5,585 nucleotides of DNA from Pseudomonadota bacterium. Its GTDB lineage: Bacteria > Pseudomonadota > Alphaproteobacteria > Rhizobiales > Devosiaceae. Position 1 is the first letter of the stretch. Each line of letters begins with the position of its first letter. Both the position numbers and the translations under genes were made by a program. The stretch lies in contig JAEZBF010000249.1 in assembly GCA_023427545.1 (NCBI GenBank), positions 1 through 5,585 of the forward strand. Direction: 5' to 3'. Positions 1 to 5,489 of the stretch are shown here, piece after piece. The notes under the pieces were generated by a model that saw only the letters and a list, made by a program, of their open reading frames with translations, ran no database searches and was not told where the DNA came from.

Positions 1-632
1 ATGTCGAGCATCCGGAGACCTAGTGAGGCCGCAACCGAAGCCGCCTGCTCGAGGTACGCCGCGATGAATGGCGCGGTGGTCGGATTGTAGAGGATTCCCA
101 CGCTACGCGTGTTCGGAGCAACGCGGCGGAGCAGCTCCATCCACTTGCCCACCATGGGAAATTCGAAGCTGGCCATGCCAGTGGCGTTGCCGCCCGGGTG
201 GGGCAGGCTCTCGGCCAGTGACGTTCCTACCGGATCGGAAACCCCGGCGAACACGATCGGCGTCGTTGAGGTCAGTTTGCGGAAGGCCCGTGCCATTGGA
301 GTATTGCCCACCAGCACCACATCGGGGTTGAGCGCCAGCAGTTGCGCGGCGAGGACGGGAATGCGTTCGGCGTTGCCATCGGCATAGCGAAACTCGATGC
401 GGAGGGTGTCGGGCTCCGACCAGCCGTTCGCTTGAAGCTTGGCGCGCACGACCCGCCTGATCTCCGCATACGCGGGATCGGATTCTGACGTGGTGATCGG
501 AAATACAAGCAGCTTGGCACCGGTGCCGGACTGCTGAGCTTTTGCGTCAATTGGGACAAGTGCGGCGACGCCCGTGAGCCCGGCGAGGATACGCCTGCGG
601 CTCAGGATGGTTCTCCTCACCACGCTACTCAT
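1..632 (-). CDS. ABC_sub_bind family substrate-binding protein, class II (3' end outside window)
   Basis: This gene reads off the left edge; 210 codons plus two bases are present. The ATG at 632 overlaps the TGA of the upstream gene as ATGA, and an AGGTG at 638-642 sits 5 nt before it, so translation is probably coupled. The N-terminus has a twin-arginine type signal, SRRRILAG at residues 11-18, then a hydrophobic stretch and a likely cleavage site at about AKA|QQ (residue 32). Family blocks seen are NPDVVLVGN (102-110), VSDPVG (131-136), HPGGNATG (145-152), FEFPMVGKWMELLRRVAP (156-173) and GILYNPTTAPF (179-189), which lie in the N-terminal lobe and hinge of ABC_sub_bind proteins (PF04392, usually about 320-340 residues). 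It resembles the protein at 3283-4272 more than its own upstream neighbour. The expected role is periplasmic binding of a small solute; the ligand is unknown. Nothing in the visible part is broken. Confidence 0.9.
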   Translation of the reverse strand, partial: MSSVVRRTILSRRRILAGLTGVAALVPIDAKAQQSGTGAKLLVFPITTSESDPAYAEIRRVVRAKLQANGWSEPDTLRIEFRYADGNAERIPVLAAQLLALNPDVVLVGNTPMARAFRKLTSTTPIVFAGVSDPVGTSLAESLPHPGGNATGMASFEFPMVGKWMELLRRVAPNTRSVGILYNPTTAPFIAAYLEQAASVAASLGLRMLD

Positions 633-1642
633 TCAATCACCTGCGTGGCTGCCGCCAGCAAACCCGGCGGCACGGTGATGCCCTGCGCGGCGGCGGTGCT
701 GAGGTTGATGATCAGGTCGAACTTGTTGGGCCCCTGCACCGGCAGGTCGCGTGGCTGGGCGCCGTTCAGGATGCGGCCGGCGTAGTGTCCGGCGCCGAGG
801 TAGAGCGCGTCCTCGTTGACGGTGTAGGCGACAAGACCGCCGGCGATCGGGTCCTGCACGAATGGATACATCGCCGGAACGCCCCGTGCGTTCACCGCCG
901 CAACGATCCCCTGGTAGTTCGCATGGACCCACGCGTCCGAGCTGAACACCAGTCCGCCGCCGGGCGTCGCGGCAACATCGGCGACGGCGGCCTGCACCCT
1001 TGGCATGCCGTCGACCTCGACGACATCGAACGCGATGCCGAGTCGCTCCGCCGCGCTGCGGCAGGCCGTGACGTAGAACAGTCCCGAGAGCATGATCGGG
1101 TTGGCGATCATCTGGACGTGGGTGATCCCGGGGGCGATCTGCTTGAGCAGTTCGAGCCACTTGCCGCCCAGCGACGCCTCGAAGTTCGAGAAGCCGGTGA
1201 TATTGCCGCCCGGGGCTGCGTAGCTCTGAACGAACTTCATGCCGACGGGGTCGGAGACGTGGGCAAAGACGATGGGCAGCTCCGCGGTGGCGTTCTGCGT
1301 GGCGGCTGTGGCCGGTGTGTTGACGCAGACAAGAACGTCCGGCGTCCACGCAACGAGCTCGGCGGCGTAACGAGCGATCTGCGCCAGGTCGTTGTCGCCG
1401 AACAGCACCCGGACTTCGGTGGCGTCGTCCGGCCAGCCTTCATCCGCGAGCGAGAGACGCACGTCGCGTTCGATCTGGTCACCGCCCTCGTCGGGCGTTC
1501 CGATCAGGATGCCGACCCTACGCTTGCGGTCGGCTGCGAGCGGATGGCCTGCCCAAAACGCCGCCATGCCGGCCGAGCATGCCGCGAAGAACCGGCGCCG
1601 GCTGATTTGGCCGGACGTTTCAAAGCAACCTTGCGACGACAT
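629..1642 (-). CDS. ABC_sub_bind family substrate-binding protein, class I (second copy)
   Basis: From the ATG at 1642 this is a 337-residue protein. A Tat-type signal, SRRRFFAAC (14-22), is followed by a hydrophobic segment and likely cleavage near PLA|AD (residue 36). Family blocks are PDVLVCVNTP (101-110), PIVFAHVSDPVG (123-134), PGGNITGFSNFEAS (144-157), GGKWLELLK (159-167), MIANPIMLSG (178-187), GGLVAYTVNEDALY (268-281) and ILNGAQPRDLPVQGP (291-305). It ends in TQVIE. Its closest relative here is the protein at 4269-5291. Both have MIANP-x-MLSG where the other three proteins have [LM]YNPxT, which marks a separate class probably with a different pocket. The start is uncertain. In-frame ATGs also lie at 1681 (27 residues before the RR motif, weak GGTGA upstream) and 1699. 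The most upstream start, 1789, is rejected because the terminator at 1750-1782 would fall inside the gene. The ligand is unknown. Confidence 0.92.
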   Translation of the reverse strand: MSSQGCFETSGQISRRRFFAACSAGMAAFWAGHPLAADRKRRVGILIGTPDEGGDQIERDVRLSLADEGWPDDATEVRVLFGDNDLAQIARYAAELVAWTPDVLVCVNTPATAATQNATAELPIVFAHVSDPVGMKFVQSYAAPGGNITGFSNFEASLGGKWLELLKQIAPGITHVQMIANPIMLSGLFYVTACRSAAERLGIAFDVVEVDGMPRVQAAVADVAATPGGGLVFSSDAWVHANYQGIVAAVNARGVPAMYPFVQDPIAGGLVAYTVNEDALYLGAGHYAGRILNGAQPRDLPVQGPNKFDLIINLSTAAAQGITVPPGLLAAATQVIE

Positions 1643-1667
1643 GACGATGCCGCGCCCCCAGGTCTTG
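1636..1667 (-). repeat. 32-nt conserved start-region element, copy 1
   Basis: This segment matches 5285-5316 at 30 of 32 positions. The flanks do not match at all, so the ends are sharp. On the minus strand it begins CAAGAC, runs through TGGGGGCGCGGCAT and ends GTCATGTCGT, and so includes the ATG at 1642. The two differences (1646 and 1661) both fall in third codon positions of the SBP reading frame and are synonymous, so the frame reads KTWGRGIVMS in both copies. It may therefore be a coding extension at the N-terminus, or an RNA or DNA element controlling initiation. The sequence alone does not decide this. Confidence 0.7.
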
Positions 1668-1749
1668 ACGTCGTCTCGCATAGACTGTGTCACCGACATG
1701 GTAGTCACTGAACTTTTCGCTGAACAAGTGAATACTACTGTCCTTTTGG

Positions 1750-1782
1750 AAAAAGGCAGCCTCGCCGCAAAGGAGGCTGCCT
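1750..1782 (-). terminator. Rho-independent terminator after the small secreted protein gene
   Basis: On the minus strand AGGCAGCCTC (1782-1773) and GAGGCTGCCT (1763-1754) form a perfect 10-bp GC-rich stem with a 9-nt loop, followed directly by a run of five T (1754-1750). It starts 27 nt after the stop of the small gene at 1809. It is a textbook intrinsic terminator and marks the end of the full unit. The stem is also preserved when read on the plus strand, but without a T-tract there. The next binding-protein gene starts about 70-110 nt further on. Confidence 0.9.
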
Positions 1783-1808
1783 CTCTCATCAGTCATGTGC
1801 ATCGCAGC

Positions 1809-2156
1809 TCACGAGCCGGGGTCGAACGAGATCGTCTTGGCCGGACCCATGCTCCCGGCGCCGATGATCGACTCGTCGAGCATGCGGTTTGCGTCGAAGG
1901 CGGGATCGATCCGGACCGCCGCAGCGACAGCGGCAGGGGCGGGGGCCTTGAACGCGGTCTGCACGATCTCGACCCGGCCGATGTCCACCACGCGGGCGAC
2001 CCAGGTCTCGCTGTCGTTGCTCCAGACCAGCGCCGAAATCGGGTTGGTCATCGGCACCGCGCAGTCGACGTCGAGTTCGGCAGCTGGGGCCATCGTTGCG
2101 CAAAGGGCGCCGGCGAGAACCGCGGAAACCATCGTGATGTTGCGGAAGGTGTGCAT
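1809..2156 (-). CDS. Small secreted protein of unknown family
   Basis: This gene encodes 115 residues from an ATG at 2156, with a strong AGGAG site at 2163-2167 placed 6 nt upstream; this is one of the clearest ribosome binding sites in the window. Residues 1-26 form a Sec-type signal peptide: Arg5, a hydrophobic core from about 9 to 23, and cleavage near APAA|E. Cys19 is preceded by Leu, so it is not a good lipobox. The mature part is about 90 residues, with one cysteine (residue 32) and an Ala/Pro-rich middle (about 70-80). It ends in DANRMLDESIIGAG, then AKTISFDPGS. The same ending, slightly diverged, is found in the partial gene at 5490-5585, so this is a real family with a conserved C-terminus. 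It is the last gene of the unit and is followed by a terminator. I do not recognise the family and assign no function; its place suggests a periplasmic partner of the binding proteins. Confidence 0.85.
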   Translation of the reverse strand: MHTFRNITMVSAVLAGALCATMAPAAELDVDCAVPMTNPISALVWSNDSETWVARVVDIGRVEIVQTAFKAPAPAAVAAAVRIDPAFDANRMLDESIIGAGSMGPAKTISFDPGS

Positions 2157-2162
2157 TTCTCT

Positions 2163-2167
2163 CTCCT
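2163..2167 (-). promoter_or_regulatory. Strong ribosome binding site of the small secreted protein
   Basis: AGGAG, within AAAGGAGA on the minus strand, lies 6 nt before the ATG at 2156. It fixes this start against the overlapping alternative frame and suggests the small protein is translated independently and efficiently, unlike the coupled SBP-II genes. Confidence 0.8.
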
Positions 2168-2226
2168 TTGTTGTCGATCACCAGCGATCGATGGGGAGAG
2201 GATGCCGAAACCCGCGCCCGCCCTCA

Positions 2227-2240
2227 GTGACGCGCGTCAC
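2227..2240. promoter_or_regulatory. Perfect 14-bp palindrome, possible operator
   Basis: GTGACGCGCGTCAC is a perfect inverted repeat without a spacer. It lies in the 119-nt gap between the SBP-III gene and the small secreted protein gene, 70 nt upstream of the latter's start. Its form fits a site for a dimeric regulator. I cannot match it to a known regulator, and no clear promoter is visible beside it. A second, imperfectly placed inverted repeat (TCGATC, 6-nt spacer, GATCGA) lies at 2174-2191, just upstream of the ribosome binding site. Confidence 0.4.
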
Positions 2241-2275
2241 ACCGCAAACACGGCCGGGTCAGGGAGGGGACGCGT

Positions 2276-3253
2276 CTATTCCACCACCTCCGCTGCCGAG
2301 GCCAGAAGATCTGGCGGGAACGTCACGCCCATGGCCTTGGCGGTCGTAAGATTGAGGACGAGGTCGTAGGCCCGTGGCGCCTGCACCGGCAGGTCGGCCG
2401 GCCTGGCGCCGCGCAGGATGCGATCGGCGTATTCCGCGGTCTGCTGGATCAGCGTCGGTTCGTTGTAGCCATACGACATCAAGCCGCCGGTCCGGGGAAA
2501 GAACTTGAAGGCGTGGATGGCTGGAACGCCGTGGCGCAGGGTTGCTTCGGCGATGATATCGACGCGTGCCGAGCTGAAGCTGTCGGGCGGCATCACCAGC
2601 CCGCCTCCGCCCCTCAGGCGAGAGATCGCGGCGTCCAGCTCCGCGGCCGCGGTTACCGGTTGATCGATGAACTCGAGCCCCAGCGTTGCCGCGGCCTGCG
2701 CGCCCACGTCGACGTAGTGCTTGTAGAACGGGATGGTCACAGGGTTGTAGAGGAACCCGATCCGCGCGATCGCCGGTGCCGCCTTGCGCAGCAGGTCGAT
2801 CCACTGACCCGCAAGCGAATATTCGAAGCCCTGGAAGCCGGTGATGTTGCCGCCCGGATGAGCAAGGCTCTGCACGAGGCCGCTCCCGACCGGATCCGTG
2901 TTCGCCCAGAAGACGATCGGAACCGTGTCGGTTGCGTTCTTGAGCGCCATCGTCTCTGGCGTGGCGCAGGCGACAAGGATGTCCGGTTGGTGGCTGACGA
3001 GCTCCTGCGCATAGATGCGCATCTTTTCGACATCGGCGGCCGGGAAGCGGTACTCGATCGTCAGCGTATGGCCGATCTCCCAGCCCAGCTCGGTCAGCCG
3101 GCGTTCGAAGTACTTGAGGTTCTCGACCTCGTCGGCGCTGCCCGTGCCATAGCTGAGATACCCCATCCGGCGCGGTGTCTGCTCCTGGCCCTGGGCCAGC
3201 ACCGGCCACGCCACCCCAGCTGCCGCCAGGGCAAGAAGCTCCCTTCTGCGCAT
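2276..3253 (-). CDS. ABC_sub_bind family substrate-binding protein, third gene of the unit
   Basis: This is a full-length protein of 325 residues. The ATG at 3253 is supported by a strong site, GAGGGGGA at 3261-3268, 7 nt upstream. The signal peptide is short: MRRRELLALAAAG, then cleavage near VLA|QG (residue 20). The RRREL start is Tat-like but less typical than in the neighbours. Family blocks are PDILVACATPETMALKNAT (90-108), NTDPVGSG (118-125), HPGGNITGF (132-140), GFLYNPVTIPF (166-176), GGLMSYGYNE (256-265), ADRILRGARPADLPVQAP (276-293) and NLTTAKAMGVTFPPDLL (301-317). It belongs with the YNPxT class. It follows the SBP-II gene after 29 nt and is probably in the same transcript, but with its own ribosome binding site instead of an overlap. 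The expected role is periplasmic binding of a small solute of unknown identity. The family includes the tryptophan-linked TrpX, but that does not transfer to this protein. Confidence 0.94.
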   Translation of the reverse strand: MRRRELLALAAAGVAWPVLAQGQEQTPRRMGYLSYGTGSADEVENLKYFERRLTELGWEIGHTLTIEYRFPAADVEKMRIYAQELVSHQPDILVACATPETMALKNATDTVPIVFWANTDPVGSGLVQSLAHPGGNITGFQGFEYSLAGQWIDLLRKAAPAIARIGFLYNPVTIPFYKHYVDVGAQAAATLGLEFIDQPVTAAAELDAAISRLRGGGGLVMPPDSFSSARVDIIAEATLRHGVPAIHAFKFFPRTGGLMSYGYNEPTLIQQTAEYADRILRGARPADLPVQAPRAYDLVLNLTTAKAMGVTFPPDLLASAAEVVE

Positions 3254-3260
3254 CGCTCGT

Positions 3261-3268
3261 TCCCCCTC
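3261..3268 (-). promoter_or_regulatory. Ribosome binding site of the SBP-III gene
   Basis: GAGGGGGA on the minus strand lies 7 nt before the ATG at 3253 and fixes that start. It lies in the 29-nt gap after the SBP-II stop codon. Confidence 0.7.
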
Positions 3269-3282
3269 GATGCGGCCGTCGA

Positions 3283-4272
3283 CTACTCGCGCACCGATGT
3301 CGCCTCAGCCATGATGTCCATTGGTATGGTCAGCCCCAGAGCCTTCGCCGTTTTCAGGTTCAGGGTGAGTTCGTATGAGGTCGGCGCCTGGACCGGCAGT
3401 TCCGCGACATCGGCGCCGTTCAATATCCGGTCGACGTAGTTAGCGGCCTGCTCGGCAGAGCCACCCAGGCTGGCGCCGTAGGACATCAGGCCGCCGTACC
3501 CCACGAAGAAGTCGAACGGGAACATCGCGCAAATCCGCCGCGCGGCGGCCGTATCGACGATCATGCGGGCATTGGACGTAACGGTGGTCAGCGCGTCGGG
3601 GATGACGACCAGGCCGGTCGTTCCGTCTGCCGCGCCATTCAGTTTCTCTGCGATCCCTGCCGCGTCTTCCACCGGCAATGGCTCGAGAACCGCGCCCGCC
3701 GCCGCCGCAGCCGTTCTGGCAGCGTCCAGATAGGGGCCGATGAACGTCGCCGTGGTGGCCGGATTGTACATCAGGCCGATGCGCTTCACCTCCGGCGAGA
3801 CGCGGAGCAGGATCGAGATCCACTTGCCGACGATCGAGAACTCGAACGACGTGAACCCCGTGAGATTGCCGCCCGGGCGTGCCAGGCTCTCGAAGAGCCC
3901 GCTGCCGACCGGGTCGGTGACGGGGAAGAACACCACGGGCGTTCGGCTCGCACGGGTCGCGTTCCTGAGCGCGATCGACACGGGCGTCGTAACCCCGACC
4001 AGAACGTCTGGATGAAGGCCCACCAGTTCAGTAGCCCGCTCCTCCATCCGCGGGATGGAGCCGGCGGCAAATCGGTACTCGACGACAACGTGGTCAGGCA
4101 GCCAGCCCAACTCCAGCAGGCGAGCCTCGAAGAAGGGGATGTCGTTTGGGTCGGGGCCGTCATGCGAACTCAGGTAGCCCAGCAGCCGCCTGCCGCTTCC
4201 CGGCGCCGGCGCCCCCAACGCCGGCAGGCTCGCCGTCGCAAACGACCCCGCGACGAACGCGCGGCGTCTCAC
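3283..4272 (-). CDS. ABC_sub_bind family substrate-binding protein, class II (complete copy)
   Basis: This is a full-length protein of 329 residues. It starts with GTG at 4272, which overlaps the TGA of the upstream gene as GTGA; an AGGTG at 4278-4282 lies 5 nt before it, inside the last codons of that gene. The N-terminus MRRRAFVAGSF is Tat-like, with cleavage probably in the Ala/Pro stretch at residues 18-24. Family blocks are PDVLVGVTTPVSIALRNAT (88-106), PVTDPVGSGLFESL (117-130), RPGGNLTGFTSFEFS (132-146), GLMYNPATTATF (166-177), GGLMSYGASLGGSAEQAANY (260-279), DRILNGADVAELPVQAP (281-297) and NLKTAKALGLTIP (305-317). It is the counterpart of the gene at 1-632, which is coupled in the same way to the other class I gene. 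It is predicted to bind a solute in the periplasm; the ligand is unknown. No transport partner is present. Confidence 0.94.
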   Translation of the reverse strand: MRRRAFVAGSFATASLPALGAPAPGSGRRLLGYLSSHDGPDPNDIPFFEARLLELGWLPDHVVVEYRFAAGSIPRMEERATELVGLHPDVLVGVTTPVSIALRNATRASRTPVVFFPVTDPVGSGLFESLARPGGNLTGFTSFEFSIVGKWISILLRVSPEVKRIGLMYNPATTATFIGPYLDAARTAAAAAGAVLEPLPVEDAAGIAEKLNGAADGTTGLVVIPDALTTVTSNARMIVDTAAARRICAMFPFDFFVGYGGLMSYGASLGGSAEQAANYVDRILNGADVAELPVQAPTSYELTLNLKTAKALGLTIPMDIMAEATSVRE

Positions 4273-5291
4273 TCGATCACCTGCGTCGCGGCAATGAGCA
4301 GCTCCGGCGGCACCGTGAGCCCCTGGGCAGCGGCCGTCCCAAGGTTGACGATGAGGTCGAACTTGCTCGGCCCCTGGACCGGGAGGTCAGCCAACCGCGC
4401 ACCGTTCAGGATGCGGCCGGCGTACTCGGCTGCCCCTTCGTAGAGCGCATCCTCGTTGACGCTGTAGGCAACCAGGCCGCCGGTCAGCGGATACTGCCGG
4501 AACGGATACATCGCCGGAACGCGGTGGGCGTTCACCGCGGCGATGATCGGGTCGTACATCGAATAGACGTAGCCGTCCGAGCTGAAGACGAGGCCGGTGC
4601 CGGGTGCGGACGCAGCCTCGGCTACCGTGGCTTCGACTTCGCTCAGGTCGTGGACTTCGACGACGTCGAACTCTAGGCCGAGCCGACCGGCGGCGTCACG
4701 GAAGGCCGGAACGTAGAACAGGCCCGACAGCATCGCCGGGTTCGCGATCATGCGGACGCGCGTCAGCTTCGGAGCGATCAGCTTCAGGAGCTCCAGCCAC
4801 TTGCCGCCCATACTGGCTTCGAAGTTGCTGAACCCGGTCACGTTGCCGCCTGGGTCGGCGAAGCTCTTGACGAATTTTATCCCGACCGGGTCGGAAACGT
4901 GAGCAAAGACGATCGGCAGGTCACGCGTCGCCTTGACCAAGGCCGCGGTGCCGATGGTGTTGAAGCCCAGGAGCACGTCCGGCCGGGAGGCGACTAGATC
5001 ACGTGCCAGTTTGTCGTTCAGGGCGGGATCATTGTTGCCGTAGTGGTAGTCGAGCTCGACGCGGCCCTCAGTCCAGCCCTGTGCAGCGAAACCCCTGTTG
5101 ATGTCGTCCCTAAAGACCTTGTCTTCACTGGGTTTGGTCTGGGGGATCCCGACAAGAACGCCGACGCGCTTAGGGCTGTCTGCCGCGCGTGCGCTGCCAG
5201 CTACACTAACGGCAACTGCTGCCGCACCGGACGCCAAGAACTGGCGCCTGCCAATCCGATCTGAACATGAGACTTCTCTGCGCAACGACAT
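4269..5291 (-). CDS. ABC_sub_bind family substrate-binding protein, class I (first gene of the full unit)
   Basis: From the ATG at 5291 the protein has 340 residues. It carries the clearest twin-arginine signal in the window, GRRQFLASG (14-22), a hydrophobic core, and a cleavage site at ARA|AD (residue 36). Family blocks are PDVLLGFNT (104-112), PIVFAHVSDPVG (126-137), PGGNVTGFSNFEAS (147-160), GGKWLELLK (162-170), MIANPAMLSG (181-190), GGLVAYSVNEDALY (271-284), RILNGARLADLPVQGP (293-308) and NLGTAAAQGLTVPP (316-329). It ends in TQVIE. An alternative start is the GTG at 5345, which adds 18 residues including KTWGRGIV. An in-frame TAA just before that GTG makes it the farthest possible start, and it has no visible ribosome binding site. 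The gene lies after a terminator and so probably heads the transcript that ends at 1750. It is predicted to bind a solute of unknown identity in the periplasm. Confidence 0.93.
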   Translation of the reverse strand: MSLRREVSCSDRIGRRQFLASGAAAVAVSVAGSARAADSPKRVGVLVGIPQTKPSEDKVFRDDINRGFAAQGWTEGRVELDYHYGNNDPALNDKLARDLVASRPDVLLGFNTIGTAALVKATRDLPIVFAHVSDPVGIKFVKSFADPGGNVTGFSNFEASMGGKWLELLKLIAPKLTRVRMIANPAMLSGLFYVPAFRDAAGRLGLEFDVVEVHDLSEVEATVAEAASAPGTGLVFSSDGYVYSMYDPIIAAVNAHRVPAMYPFRQYPLTGGLVAYSVNEDALYEGAAEYAGRILNGARLADLPVQGPSKFDLIVNLGTAAAQGLTVPPELLIAATQVIE

Positions 5292-5316
5292 GACAATGCC
5301 GCGCCCCCAAGTCTTG
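5285..5316 (-). repeat. 32-nt conserved start-region element, copy 2
   Basis: This copy matches 1636-1667 at 30 of 32 positions and includes the ATG at 5291. In the SBP frame it reads KTWGRGIVMS, as in copy 1, and both base differences are synonymous. It lies between the terminator at 5423-5451 and the class I coding region, the same position as copy 1 after its own terminator. Confidence 0.7.
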
Positions 5317-5422
5317 TCTGCCGAAGAGACGCGCAATCTTTGCACCGTTATTTAAAGCAGACAAGTCGTATCTGTGTCCACTCCGATCAAATGCTGTTGG
5401 GTAGGAATAGTCCAAACGAACA

Positions 5423-5451
5423 GCAGCCCCCCGCGGCACACGGAGGGCTGC
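5423..5451 (-). terminator. Hairpin terminator after the partial small gene
   Basis: On the minus strand GCAGCCCTCCG and CGGGGGGCTGC form an 11-bp stem (one T-G wobble) with a 7-nt loop, followed by TGTTCGTTT. It starts 39 nt after the stop codon at 5490. The T-tract is interrupted, so it is weaker than the one at 1750-1782. The two hairpins look related: same position, GGCAGCC arm, and a GC-rich loop. It marks the boundary between the right-hand unit and the full unit. Confidence 0.75.
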
Positions 5452-5489
5452 CTTTCCGATCTTCGTTCGGGAGGGTCAACCAGCCTCCG

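Noticed and set aside
272..559. Minus-strand open frame of 95 codons inside the left-edge gene
   Set aside because: Another frame through the same stretch gives a clean ABC_sub_bind protein with signal peptide and family motifs from 632 to the edge; this one is Ser/Pro/Arg-rich nonsense.
785..1711. Long plus-strand open frame opposite the class I gene
   Set aside because: It lies wholly opposite a clear ABC_sub_bind gene, is rich in Arg, Asp and Gly as expected of an antisense shadow in high-GC DNA, and shows no family motif.
1643..1789. Longest possible start (1789) of the class I gene at 629-1642
   Set aside because: This extension would include the whole terminator hairpin at 1750-1782 as coding sequence and has no counterpart in the paralogue; the start at 1642 or 1681 is far more likely.
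1809..2156. Lipoprotein signal (Cys19) in the small secreted protein
   Set aside because: The residue before the cysteine is Leu, which does not fit the lipobox, and a good signal peptidase I site (APAA|E) follows.
1392..2369. Long plus-strand open frame across three minus-strand features
   Set aside because: It crosses the class I N-terminus, the terminator and the small gene, has low-complexity composition and no domain; it is a GC-driven shadow.
2513..3439. Long plus-strand open frame opposite the SBP-III gene
   Set aside because: It is antisense to a well-supported full-length gene, with no recognisable motif.
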